Below, one piece after another: positions 18,406 through 27,939 of a stretch of DNA of 64,000 nt. A program made the translations under genes and the position numbers. The notes beneath the pieces are model-generated. The model had not been told where the DNA came from. It did not search any database and was given only the letters and a program-made list of their open reading frames with translations. Source of the DNA: Bacteroidota bacterium (lineage in GTDB: Bacteria > Bacteroidota > Bacteroidia > Chitinophagales > Saprospiraceae); contig JAFMBH010000002.1 of the NCBI GenBank assembly GCA_017858735.1, positions 62,001 to 126,000 on the forward strand. The letters run 5' to 3'. The stretch's first letter is position 1, and each line of letters begins with the position of its first letter.

Positions 18406-19665
18406 ATGCAGACGATTATAAAAGTAATCATTGAAAGTATTTCACAGGCAGTTCAACAACTTGTAGGCAATAAACTACGCAGTTTCCTCTCTCTATTAGG
18501 TATCACCATTGGTATTTTTTGTATCATAGGCGTATTTTCTGCCGTAGATTCGCTTGAAAATAACATCCGTAAAAGTATCGCTAAACTGGGCGAAGAGGTA
18601 ATTTATATCCAAAAATTCTCTTGGGCAGAAGATCCGGGCGAGAATTATTTTAAATGGATGCGTCGACCTAATATTAATTATGCTGATTATGAAGGGGTTA
18701 AGAAAAGAATGAAAAATGCTGATGTCGTCGGTTATTGGATGGGCATAGGCTCGAAAATCGTTAAATATAGAAATAACTCCATTGAGGGGGCTTATACCAT
18801 GGCTTTTTCTGAAGAATGTGGCGCCCTTTTTAATCTGAATTATTCTCAGGGTAGATTTTTTTCTCCCTCTGAGTATAATTTTGGTGCCAATAAAGTGATT
18901 TTAGGTTTCAATTCAGCAGAAGAACTTTTTGGTCCTATCGATCCTATTGGTAAAATAATCCGACTGAGTGGTAGAAATCTGGAAGTAGTAGGGGTTTTAG
19001 AAAAATCAGGTGAAAGTATTATAAATGTTATGAATTTCGATGATATCGTTATCATCTCCTATCCCCTGGCGCGCAAAATCGCTAACTTAAATCAAAACTC
19101 TTTCTGGCCTGATTCATCTGTTGGGGTAAAAGCAAAAGATGGAGTTTCATTAAATGAACTGGAAGACAATCTCATCGCTGCAATGAGGGCTCAACGCAGA
19201 TTGAGGCCAATTGAAGAAGATGATTTTTCATTGAACCAACTTTCTATCATTTCTAAATTCCTAAATGGCTTTTTTGACGCATTAAATATTTTGGGCATTT
19301 TCCTCGGGGGCTTTGCTACCCTGGTTGGTATGTTTAGCGTAGCTAATATTATGTTCGTTTCTGTTAAGGAAAGAACCAGAATCATTGGTATCAAAAAAGC
19401 ACTGGGTGCCAAAAGATATATGATTCTGCTTGAATTTTTAATTGAATCAGTCATCCTTTGCATTGTTGGTGGTGTATTCGGCCTGGCGCTGGTTTATATA
19501 GCTATGTTTGCCCTTTCTTATGGTCTTACTTCCTTCGAATTTGTTCTCTCTTTGAATAATATATTACTCGGCCTCGGTCTGTCCATATTTATTGGTATTC
19601 TCGCGGGAATGATACCCGCTTCCCAAGCCTCAAAAATGGATGCCGTGGTGGCCATGAGACAATAA
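18406..19665 (+). CDS. ABC transporter permease, MacB/FtsX type
   Basis: This 419-residue integral membrane protein has the MacB-like layout. A first transmembrane helix (about residues 25-48, FLSLLGITIGIFCIIGVFSA) is followed by a large extracytoplasmic MacB_PCD domain (about 50-280). A C-terminal FtsX domain has three helices (about 290-320, 345-365 and 385-405). The conserved coupling segment VKERTRIIGIKKALGAKR lies between the helices. Such permeases work with a cytoplasmic ATPase and often an adaptor in efflux or lipoprotein transport, but neither is adjacent here, so the ATPase must be encoded elsewhere. A strong terminator follows the gene, confirming it is the last or only gene of its unit. 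Confidence 0.88.
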   Translation: MQTIIKVIIESISQAVQQLVGNKLRSFLSLLGITIGIFCIIGVFSAVDSLENNIRKSIAKLGEEVIYIQKFSWAEDPGENYFKWMRRPNINYADYEGVKKRMKNADVVGYWMGIGSKIVKYRNNSIEGAYTMAFSEECGALFNLNYSQGRFFSPSEYNFGANKVILGFNSAEELFGPIDPIGKIIRLSGRNLEVVGVLEKSGESIINVMNFDDIVIISYPLARKIANLNQNSFWPDSSVGVKAKDGVSLNELEDNLIAAMRAQRRLRPIEEDDFSLNQLSIISKFLNGFFDALNILGIFLGGFATLVGMFSVANIMFVSVKERTRIIGIKKALGAKRYMILLEFLIESVILCIVGGVFGLALVYIAMFALSYGLTSFEFVLSLNNILLGLGLSIFIGILAGMIPASQASKMDAVVAMRQ

Positions 19666-19684
19666 ATTTTATTTGTACCTGGCT

Positions 19685-19720
19685 AAAAGTCCTTGTTGAT
19701 TATTTTCAACAAGGACTTTT
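19685..19720 (+). terminator. Intrinsic terminator after the ABC permease gene
   Basis: Arms 19685-19699 and 19706-19720 form a perfect 15 bp stem (core AGTCCTTGTTGA) with a six-base loop, followed by T-rich sequence. It lies 19 bp after the permease stop. The A-run on the left arm means it could also act in reverse. Confidence 0.88.
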
Positions 19721-19849
19721 TAGTTAAATTATCTTAAATACAGGGTTTTTTAATCTTTTTGGTGACTATTCTAAAATAAAATAGTAAAATTCGCATTGTT
19801 ATTTTGTCGGTAAACGTGTTAAAAAAGCTAAATTTTGACGCACTTTATT

Positions 19850-19857
19850 TAAATTTG
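19850..19857 (+). promoter_or_regulatory. Candidate -7 promoter element for the porP/adhesin operon
   Basis: TAAATTTG is an exact TAnnTTTG match, 51 bp upstream of the PorP/SprF gene and beyond the terminator of the previous unit. No TTTG occurs at exactly 19 bp upstream, so the -33 box is unclear. Confidence 0.4.
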
Positions 19858-19908
19858 TGGTTAACTACCTATTTTGATTAAACTTATACTTTTATTATAT
19901 CACTGTCT

Positions 19909-20946
19909 ATGATGTTAAACAAAAAACTTGAACGACTGAATGCTAATTCATTCCAAATAAAGCATGGTTATGTCCTGGGTTATTCCAACAAAATAACTTT
20001 TTTGATGGTGAGTATCCTTTTTTGTTTTTTAAATAAGCTTACGGGTCAACAACTCCCCTTATTTACGCAATATCGTGAAAATACGGGATTGATTAATCCT
20101 GCGGCACTTGAACCCGACTATCTGGCTTATGCTAACAATTTTACCGTGGGTGCGTCTTACCGCTCTCAATGGAACGGGCTTTCTGGCGCTCCGAGAACCA
20201 TGACCATCCGTGCTACCTATTATGCCGATGATTACGCTGGTGTGACGATGATGGGTGGTGGTTATTTGATGAGAGATCAAACAGGGCCTATTAGTTTTAC
20301 CGGAGCTTATGGTAGAATTGCCGGGGTTATTACTTCCGATCCTACCCTGGGTGGTGTCATTTTAGGACTTACAGCAGGTTTGGTTCAGTTTGGTATAAAC
20401 ACGGATAATATCATTGTCAGAGATAAAACAGACGATTTAGCGATGGCTGGTCAAAATCAACTATTCCCCGACGTCGGGGTAGGTGTTTATGCTTACAGAT
20501 ATTTGTCCACAGGACGATCGGGTTCCTCTTATGTTTACGGCGGGCTATCCATGCCGCAAGTATTAGGTCTCGATTTGAAGGTCCAAAATACCTCAAGCGA
20601 TTATTATCTCCAAAGGGTCAGGCATCTATATGGATTGATGGGAATGTATCTGTTTTTTGATGATAATAGTTTTATAGAACCATCCGTTTGGGTAAAATAT
20701 GCTCCGAATGCTCCTGTGAATGTCGATGTTAACGTTCGTTATCAGATGCCGGGAAGCCTCTGGATTGGAACCGGAGGGTCAACTTCTGGTACATTGCATA
20801 TTGAAGCTGGCGTACTTTTAGGTGAAAATCTCGGACTCGATAATTCTATTAGAATTGGCTACGGATATGGATACAGTTTTAAAACCTTTGGCCCTTATGT
20901 CGGTGGAGGACACGAAATCAATATTTCCTACTCCCTAAATAAATAA
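19909..20946 (+). CDS. PorP/SprF family type IX secretion-associated outer membrane protein
   Basis: The 345-residue protein shows the PorP/SprF hallmark just after the signal: LPLFTQYRENTGLINPA, then YRSQWNGLSGAPRT. The rest is a beta-barrel of alternating strands ending in INISYSLNK. The annotated start leaves about 32 residues before the hydrophobic signal; the Met at 20005 (MVSILFCFLNKLTGQ) is an equally good start. In Flavobacterium, SprF is needed for secretion and attachment of the adhesin SprB, and PorP/SprF genes usually sit beside one large CHU_C adhesin. That is the case here: the adhesin start is 31 bp downstream, so this protein is predicted to serve that partner. Confidence 0.9.
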   Translation: MMLNKKLERLNANSFQIKHGYVLGYSNKITFLMVSILFCFLNKLTGQQLPLFTQYRENTGLINPAALEPDYLAYANNFTVGASYRSQWNGLSGAPRTMTIRATYYADDYAGVTMMGGGYLMRDQTGPISFTGAYGRIAGVITSDPTLGGVILGLTAGLVQFGINTDNIIVRDKTDDLAMAGQNQLFPDVGVGVYAYRYLSTGRSGSSYVYGGLSMPQVLGLDLKVQNTSSDYYLQRVRHLYGLMGMYLFFDDNSFIEPSVWVKYAPNAPVNVDVNVRYQMPGSLWIGTGGSTSGTLHIEAGVLLGENLGLDNSIRIGYGYGYSFKTFGPYVGGGHEINISYSLNK

Positions 20947-20977
20947 TCTTTTGAATCATTCTTATTTACACTCTATA

Positions 20978-23900
20978 ATGAAGCGTAGTATAAAACTTCT
21001 TTTCTTTCTTTCATTTTTTTCGGTTCGGGCTCTTTCACAAGAGGCTGCAGTTACTTTTTTATTCTCCTCTGTTGCTCCTTGTGGTGGAGAGGCGTGTGTA
21101 GATGTAACTACAATGGATTTTTCGAATATTTATTCAGTAAAAATGCCAATAAAATGGGATCCAAAAATTGTTAGATTAAAGAAAATTAATTTTGGAAATT
21201 TAATTCCCAATATTAAAAATGTAGCCATTTTTGATTCTACAAGAGCCGAAAAGGAAGGTATTTTGTTTTTTAAGTGGGAAATTGATAATTGTGATAATCC
21301 TGATATTACCAAAGATCTTGGTCAACTTCAGGATGGCAAAATAATATTTTCATTATGCTTTGAGGTATTGAGCGATTATGGTGGGTACACTTCCATTGAT
21401 ATCACGGATGATGAGGATATTTTGAAAAATAACGATCTCGAACCTATCAGGATTTTAAAATATAGAGCAGGCTGCACAAATGTAGGTGCAACATCAAAGC
21501 GAGGTAATATCTCAACTTGTGTTCGTGCTGTGACTATTTCAGGAGAACCAATGAGTGGTAAAGGGAATGAAATTATTTGTACACCTGTAAAAGTTACCGG
21601 TATCGATAGTATTTCAGGGCTTCAATTTGTGATGCAATGGCAAGATACACTTCTTGAATTTGTCGATTTAGATCTTAAAAATACACCAATTACCGGGCTT
21701 TCAAAAAGTAGCTTTGGATTGCCAGAGGATACTAAGAAATCAAATTCATTGGTTTTTTCATGGAATAGTTCTGGTAAACCAGTTTCTCTTTTAGATAATT
21801 CTGAAATATTTAAAGTTTGTTTTAAAATTGATAGTGCTGCCTGCCAAAAAATAACTACTATTGATTTTGTCCCTAAAATGGAGGCTACTTCAGAAGGTAG
21901 GGTGTTTTTACCTTCAGGAAAAGATACTTTCAGACTGGATGTAATCGCATTGGTGGGCGATGAAATTGTTGCTACTATAGATAAGTGCGACCCCGATGGG
22001 CTTAAACTCCACGTTGAATGTGGTCCGGAGGTTGAGGTTGGTGTCGAGAGATGTGTTGCTATTATCGCTGATCAGGATTTACTCAATGTCAACACCCTGA
22101 AATACCAGATGACTTACGACCCTGAAATTTTAAGCTTTGTTCGTACTGAAAAATTCTCATCAAAGCTTCCTTCTCTGAGTGCCTCAAAATTCACCATAAG
22201 AAACGGAGTAGTGGCATTAGATTGGGTAAATAAGACAGGCAGTAGGTCTATCAACAAAGGGGATACGCTGTATAAAGTTTGTTTTGATGTGCTGGGTGTT
22301 GGCGTCAAAGTTACGCCCTTAAAAATAATTAATTCGGGGGCTATTGTCTTTTATGACAGCGACTTTCCTATTAATTATGAATTGAATGCAACCAATTGTG
22401 CAATTCAAATAAAGCAACCTCCGGGAGTAGTTTTTACTATTGGCGATGGGGAAGGAAAAAAAGGGGAAACCATTTGTGTTCCCGTGTCTGTGTCAAATTT
22501 TAATAAAAAAGATAGTTTGACATTTAATCTATTTTGGGATAATTCCAGATTAAAATTTGTCAATATTAAGGATACAAAATTGACCGGACTTAAATTTGAT
22601 GACGTTAATGCATTTGAATCTGGATTATTGGGTTTATCATGGGAAAGTGCGACCCCATCTGATGTATCTCTCGCCGTAGATAAAGCGGAAATATTTAAGA
22701 TTTGTTTTGAACTGATAGGTAAGTCTCCCTTTGAAACTGACGATGCTACCAATTGCTCTTCGATAGAATTAGTAGCCATTGGCTCTAATTATTCAACCAG
22801 TCCGCTCCTTGGCGGTCAAAGGCTTGAAAATAGCGTGGTTAATGATCCCGGGGATATATGTATTTTGAATCCGGAGGGTTTTGTGCTTTTTAGTGAAAAA
22901 AATGAAGCAAAAAGAAAATCAAGTCATTGCGTCGACTTTAAAGTCAATGATTTCAAGGATATTACGAAAGCCGATTTTATTTTAAACTGGTCGCCAGCTG
23001 GACTGACTTACACAGGTTTAAAAAATCTGAATGCAGATATAAATTTAAGTTTGACGACAAATTTTGATGTTAGCGAGGCAAGTTTTGGTGTTTTGGAGTT
23101 CAACTGGCTCAATCCCGCAGGAAAAACACTGGTAGATAGCACTACCTTATTTTCAATATGTTACGATGTTATAGGAGATGCGGATACCTGCTATCTTATT
23201 AAAGTCGATAAGGCGCTACCTTCTACCGTAACCACCTTAACAGGTCCAGGTCAGTTATTCTATAATGATATTCCCGTTTGTATTACCGACACTTTGCTTA
23301 TAGCGAAAAATTCGTCTAATGTTTCTTGTACCAACCTGAATGACGGTACCGCGCAGGTATTTGTAACGTCAGGTGGAAAGGGTCCATTTATTTATAGTTG
23401 GATATCCCTTGCAACAGGAAGGAATCTGGGTTCCGGCAATGCCATTAAAAATTTACCCGCTGGCAGAATTTTATTAACGGTCATTGATTTATCCAATCCA
23501 AGTGTTAGAGGTACAGACACTATAAACATTGGTGTTGCACCAGGACAACCAACGGCCATTGCGGGACCTGATGCGCTGTTAAAGTGTCTTCCCCGTTCAT
23601 TAACGCTTACAGGTACAGGTACTTCCTCAACACCAGGGTCTGGAATTAATGTAAAATGGACAACCCCCAATGGTATTATTGAAGGTAACAATGAGCAATC
23701 TGTAGTAACTATTACTGAACCTGGATTATATATCTATCAGGTGGAAAACGCGATTGGTTGTATAGCAAAAGATACCATTGTAATTACTTCTATTCCCTTT
23801 TATAAGGCAGATGCAGGACAAGACAAAAGATTGACTTGTGATGTACCAACATCGTTTATAGGCGTTCCTATTTTAACGAAAGGAGATTCTTTGACGGTAA

Positions 23901-26656
23901 CCTGGAAAGCCATTAATGGCGGTCAACTAGACGCAGGACAGGAAAAACTGGATACTCCAACCGTTACTTTTGGCGGTACTTATATCGTAACTGTTAGAAA
24001 TACAAAGAGTTTTTGTACTAGTTCCGATACGGTTATGGTTACCAACAATGTACTGAAACCCATAGTTAGTGTTGGTAATGATATAGAAACGGGTTGTAAA
24101 GGTGAGTCAGTAACCCTTAAAGCAACAGCACAACCACATCCCAATCCTTTAGATTATTTATGGGAAACACTCAGTGGTTCATTTTTAGGGTTGAATTCTT
24201 CGGTGGTAGTAAGTAAGTTGGGAAGTTATTCTGTTTTAGTCCGTGATGTAGCATCGGGTTGTTCTACAAGAGATACCATAAATATTTTGCCAAATGCCGA
24301 TTATGCCCGATTTACTCTGGCAGATACAACAGCCTGGACTTGTCTCGAGCCAAAAGCTACCTTAAAGGCTGCATTCAATACACAAAGAGATAAATATAGT
24401 ATTCTGTGGACTGCCAATGCCGGGGGCATTCTTCCTGTGGGACAAGATACTATGCAACAACCTAAGGTTGAAAAAACAGGTATTTATACCATCAAAACAA
24501 CTAATCTTGTTACCGGTTGCGTGCTTTCAGATAGTACCTTGTTAAATGATATCAGGGAGGTAGTTCAGGCTGATATTATAAAATATGGAGATACCCTAAC
24601 TTGTAAGGATCCTAAAATGCTATTGGAAGGGGTAGCGGATACTGAAAATAAAGACTTACAATATTTTTGGTTTTTAAATGGCAATCAACTCGCTAAAGAT
24701 ACCTTGGATATTGAGGCAAAAGCAGGTGGATTATTTTCATTTAAAGCAATAAATAAGGTTAGTTTTTGTGAAGGAATAGATTCGGTTAGAATTATATCAC
24801 AATTAGATTCTCCAAAAGTTACCCTAATAACCGACCCTAAAATTACGTGTAAGTATCCTCAGGGAAATATATCCGTTGCTGTTTCCCCAGCAGCAGATTA
24901 TTCCTATAATTGGTTGACCTTAGACGGTACCATCGCTTCTGGCTTTGACTCTCCCAACCCAAAAGTGGCTACCAGTGGAACCTATATTCTGCAAATTCAG
25001 AATAAGACAACACTTTGTGAGGGTGGTATTGATGTTTTAGTGGGCTTAGATAAATTAGCACCGGAGGCAAAAATTGTATTTAACGAAACCCAGATTACCT
25101 GTACTCGCGATTCGATAGAATTGAAGGTAATGACCACTAACAATAATGCAGCAAGAGATTCTTATGCATGGCTCGATTCCAAGAGTGATCCTTTAAAATT
25201 AGATTCCAGTCTTATTTATAAAGTTAAAAAAGAGGGGACTTATCAACTCATCGCTACAAATAATTTTACGGGTTGCCAGTCTGTTGATTCAATTATTATT
25301 ACAGAGAATAAAAGGTTGCCAGACGCCTTTGCGGTTTTATCGGGCCCAATAACTTGTAATAATCCAGTAGTAGAAATTAACGGTCAGAATGGTTCTTCCG
25401 TCGGGTCTGATTATCAGGTGTCATGGGTTCCCTTAGACAATCAGGTAAATGCTGTGCAGTTAACCACTGATGCCTATTTGGTAAAAGTCAATAAACCAGG
25501 AAATTATTCTCTGGATATAAAGGACAAAAGAAATGGTTGTGTAGGTAGTACAAAAATCAATATTCCCGATTCGACGCAACGTCCATTAGTTAATTTAGTT
25601 ACCCCTCAACCCTTGGCGTGTCCAGGTAAATTTACTTTGATAGACACAAAGGGTACAAGCAGTGGGGCTTCATTCAAGTATTTGTGGAAAACCTTGACTG
25701 GAAAAGATACAGTAACAAATAATACCCAATTAAACGGACAGGTAAAACAAGTTGGTACATACACTTTAGACATAGTTAATTCTTTTTCAGGATGTACCTC
25801 GAAAGATACCGTGGTGTTTATCCTCGATCCGGCTTTACCATTGGCCAATGCAGGGGTTGATACTATTAGTTGTGGGGAAAATATTAATCTTAATGCTAAA
25901 TTATCTTCTTTAAACACCGGAAAATGGACTGTATCCGGAGGACCTCAGGTCGAGCTTCCCGATGATGCAGGTAGTTTTGCTTTTGGATTAAAAGTAGGTA
26001 AAAATAATTTCACCTGGACTATTTCTACGGGAAGTTGTGAGGCTTATAGTGTTGATTCTGTCACTATTACCCGCGAAACCAATCCTGTTGCAGTGGACGA
26101 TTTACTCTCTATTCCTACGGGGACAAGAAAGGCTGTTTTAGTGGCCATTCAAAATGATCAGGTGAGCAAGTTGGGTGGTTTTAAACTGTCTGTGTTGAAT
26201 CAACCGGTTAAAGGTTTAATTGATTCTGTTTCAGGAGGTATTATCAACTACAAAGTGAAGCCAGGGGGAAGTGGAGATGATAATTTTTCTTACAAACTAT
26301 GCAATGATGCCTGCCCTACTTTGTGTGACACAGCAGCGGTAAGGGTTACCATAGCTTTCGATCCTGATGCGCCGCTGCCAATCATTCCTAATACCATCAC
26401 ACCGAATGATGACGGTAAAAATGATGCGCTTGCCTTTGAAATTTTAGATGAATTTCCAGCTGACTATCCTGATGCGGAGTTAATAGTTTTTAATAGATGG
26501 GGAGATATTGTGTTTACTCAAAGACCTTACAAAAATGAATGGAGAGGGGTGAATTCTATGAATCAGCCGCTGCCCGATGGAACCTATTATTATATACTCA
26601 GATTGAATGTTCCAAATGGTAAAATTGAAAAAGGAGATGTAACGATTATTCGGTAA
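20978..26656 (+). CDS. Giant T9SS-exported adhesin with cohesin-like and Ig-like repeats
   Basis: The open frame begins at a TTG (20951), but the ATG at 20978 leads directly into a signal peptide (LLFFLSFFSVRALSQ), giving 1892 residues. By sequence pattern the order is as follows. Five cohesin-like beta-sandwich units span roughly 25-765, each with a 'W/Y D..(I/L).F/L' strand and a closing 'IFK(V/I)CF(E/K)' strand. A SprB-like unit is at about 775-855. About ten Ig/PKD-like units of about 80 residues span roughly 858-1700, each opening with a '(L/I)TC' Cys and closing with 'GC...D'. A cadherin-like unit follows (about 1702-1795). The C-terminal CHU_C type-B T9SS sorting domain contains ITPNDDGKND, VFNRWGD and LPDGTYYY. 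It is probably co-transcribed with the PorP/SprF gene and displayed on the cell surface for adhesion or gliding. Confidence 0.88.
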   Translation: MKRSIKLLFFLSFFSVRALSQEAAVTFLFSSVAPCGGEACVDVTTMDFSNIYSVKMPIKWDPKIVRLKKINFGNLIPNIKNVAIFDSTRAEKEGILFFKWEIDNCDNPDITKDLGQLQDGKIIFSLCFEVLSDYGGYTSIDITDDEDILKNNDLEPIRILKYRAGCTNVGATSKRGNISTCVRAVTISGEPMSGKGNEIICTPVKVTGIDSISGLQFVMQWQDTLLEFVDLDLKNTPITGLSKSSFGLPEDTKKSNSLVFSWNSSGKPVSLLDNSEIFKVCFKIDSAACQKITTIDFVPKMEATSEGRVFLPSGKDTFRLDVIALVGDEIVATIDKCDPDGLKLHVECGPEVEVGVERCVAIIADQDLLNVNTLKYQMTYDPEILSFVRTEKFSSKLPSLSASKFTIRNGVVALDWVNKTGSRSINKGDTLYKVCFDVLGVGVKVTPLKIINSGAIVFYDSDFPINYELNATNCAIQIKQPPGVVFTIGDGEGKKGETICVPVSVSNFNKKDSLTFNLFWDNSRLKFVNIKDTKLTGLKFDDVNAFESGLLGLSWESATPSDVSLAVDKAEIFKICFELIGKSPFETDDATNCSSIELVAIGSNYSTSPLLGGQRLENSVVNDPGDICILNPEGFVLFSEKNEAKRKSSHCVDFKVNDFKDITKADFILNWSPAGLTYTGLKNLNADINLSLTTNFDVSEASFGVLEFNWLNPAGKTLVDSTTLFSICYDVIGDADTCYLIKVDKALPSTVTTLTGPGQLFYNDIPVCITDTLLIAKNSSNVSCTNLNDGTAQVFVTSGGKGPFIYSWISLATGRNLGSGNAIKNLPAGRILLTVIDLSNPSVRGTDTINIGVAPGQPTAIAGPDALLKCLPRSLTLTGTGTSSTPGSGINVKWTTPNGIIEGNNEQSVVTITEPGLYIYQVENAIGCIAKDTIVITSIPFYKADAGQDKRLTCDVPTSFIGVPILTKGDSLTVTWKAINGGQLDAGQEKLDTPTVTFGGTYIVTVRNTKSFCTSSDTVMVTNNVLKPIVSVGNDIETGCKGESVTLKATAQPHPNPLDYLWETLSGSFLGLNSSVVVSKLGSYSVLVRDVASGCSTRDTINILPNADYARFTLADTTAWTCLEPKATLKAAFNTQRDKYSILWTANAGGILPVGQDTMQQPKVEKTGIYTIKTTNLVTGCVLSDSTLLNDIREVVQADIIKYGDTLTCKDPKMLLEGVADTENKDLQYFWFLNGNQLAKDTLDIEAKAGGLFSFKAINKVSFCEGIDSVRIISQLDSPKVTLITDPKITCKYPQGNISVAVSPAADYSYNWLTLDGTIASGFDSPNPKVATSGTYILQIQNKTTLCEGGIDVLVGLDKLAPEAKIVFNETQITCTRDSIELKVMTTNNNAARDSYAWLDSKSDPLKLDSSLIYKVKKEGTYQLIATNNFTGCQSVDSIIITENKRLPDAFAVLSGPITCNNPVVEINGQNGSSVGSDYQVSWVPLDNQVNAVQLTTDAYLVKVNKPGNYSLDIKDKRNGCVGSTKINIPDSTQRPLVNLVTPQPLACPGKFTLIDTKGTSSGASFKYLWKTLTGKDTVTNNTQLNGQVKQVGTYTLDIVNSFSGCTSKDTVVFILDPALPLANAGVDTISCGENINLNAKLSSLNTGKWTVSGGPQVELPDDAGSFAFGLKVGKNNFTWTISTGSCEAYSVDSVTITRETNPVAVDDLLSIPTGTRKAVLVAIQNDQVSKLGGFKLSVLNQPVKGLIDSVSGGIINYKVKPGGSGDDNFSYKLCNDACPTLCDTAAVRVTIAFDPDAPLPIIPNTITPNDDGKNDALAFEILDEFPADYPDAELIVFNRWGDIVFTQRPYKNEWRGVNSMNQPLPDGTYYYILRLNVPNGKIEKGDVTIIR

Positions 26657-26676
26657 TCTGGTTTTAGCCCATGAAT

Positions 26677-26716
26677 AAAAAAGGTTTCGCAAAGTAAAAT
26701 TTGCGAAACCTTTTTT
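26677..26716. terminator. Bidirectional intrinsic terminator
   Basis: Arms 26677-26693 and 26700-26716 form a perfect 17 bp stem (core GGTTTCGCAAA) with a six-base loop and A/T runs on both sides. It lies between the convergent adhesin gene and the thiolase gene and should stop transcription from both. Confidence 0.9.
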
Positions 26717-26743
26717 TATGCAACTTTATTTATAAGATCTGCA

Positions 26744-27913
26744 TTATAGTTTTTCGTAGATACCCGCAATACCCTGGCCTCCGCCTACACAGGCAGTGAC
26801 CATCCCGTATTTTTTATTTTGTCTTCCGAGTTCATTGATTAGCTGGGTAGTCAGTTTCGCACCTGTACAACCCAGTGGGTGACCCAATGCAACGGCTCCA
26901 CCGTTAACATTTACAGATTCAGGGTTCAGACAGCCTTCTTTAATTACAGCAAGAGCCTGAGCGGCAAAGGCTTCGTTAAGCTCCACCAGATCTATATCGG
27001 AAAGGGATAAACCAGCTGATTTAAGTGCTTTAGGAATTGCAGCACAAGGCCCCATACCCATATACAAAGGATCCACACCACCAACAGAACAGGAAACCAT
27101 TCTGGCAATGGGTTGCCAATTAAATAATTTCACCATTTCCTCACTGGCAACCAGCACAAAGGCTGCACCGTCTGATGTCTGAGAAGCATTACCAGCGGTT
27201 ATAATTCCTTTGGTATCAAAAACAGGTTTAAGTGCTGCTAATGAAGCCAGGGTAGTATCGGGTCTTACCCCTTCATCTACCGACACTAAGGTAGAAGTTT
27301 CGACTCTTTTATTATTTCTTACAGAAACATCCGTAACCTCGATGGGAACGATTTCATCTTTGAATTTACCTTCCTGGATGGCTTTTGCGGCCTTTTGGTG
27401 AGAGCTAACAGAAAATGTATCTGCATCCTCCCTGCTTATTCCATATTTTTTAGCCACGGCCTCAGCGGTAATGCCCATCCCTGTAAGATAATTAGGTGTT
27501 TGGTTAGCCACATCATAATTGGGCGCTAACTTATACCCTGTCATTGGAATTTGGCTCATACTTTCTGCCCCACCGGCAATAAAAATATGCCCCATTCCCG
27601 CGCGAATTTTTGCCACCGCCATGGAAATAGATTCCAATCCTGAGGCACAATATCTGTTAACGGTTACTCCGGGCACAGGAATACCCAGGGCACGTAAAGA
27701 GATTTGCCTTCCAATTTGAAAACCTTGTTCTCCTTCGGGGTTGGCGCAACCTACTATAACGTCATCAACGATATGTGGATCGAGTTCCGGCACCTGAGCC
27801 ATAAGATGTTCAATGACCTTTACGGCAATGTCGTCAGATCTGAAATTTTTAAAACTTCCTTTTTTTGCTTTTCCTACAGCTGATCTATAGGCTTTTATGA
27901 TATATGCTTCCAT
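26744..27913 (-). CDS. fadA: Acetyl-CoA acyltransferase (thiolase)
   Basis: The thiolase cleaves 3-ketoacyl-CoA with CoA in the last step of beta-oxidation. The 389-residue protein has all catalytic parts: the acylated Cys in NRYCASG (C89), GGAESMS, NEAFAAQA, the His in GGAVALGHPLGCTG (H345) and the second Cys in TACVGGGQG (C375). It lies 26 bp downstream of the FadN-like multifunctional enzyme gene on the same strand, which fixes the context as fatty-acid degradation rather than acetoacetyl-CoA synthesis. It could still act reversibly. The bidirectional hairpin at 26677-26716 ends the operon. Confidence 0.94.
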   Translation of the reverse strand: MEAYIIKAYRSAVGKAKKGSFKNFRSDDIAVKVIEHLMAQVPELDPHIVDDVIVGCANPEGEQGFQIGRQISLRALGIPVPGVTVNRYCASGLESISMAVAKIRAGMGHIFIAGGAESMSQIPMTGYKLAPNYDVANQTPNYLTGMGITAEAVAKKYGISREDADTFSVSSHQKAAKAIQEGKFKDEIVPIEVTDVSVRNNKRVETSTLVSVDEGVRPDTTLASLAALKPVFDTKGIITAGNASQTSDGAAFVLVASEEMVKLFNWQPIARMVSCSVGGVDPLYMGMGPCAAIPKALKSAGLSLSDIDLVELNEAFAAQALAVIKEGCLNPESVNVNGGAVALGHPLGCTGAKLTTQLINELGRQNKKYGMVTACVGGGQGIAGIYEKL

Positions 27914-27939
27914 GAATTTTTCTTTTGTGAATGAGAAAA

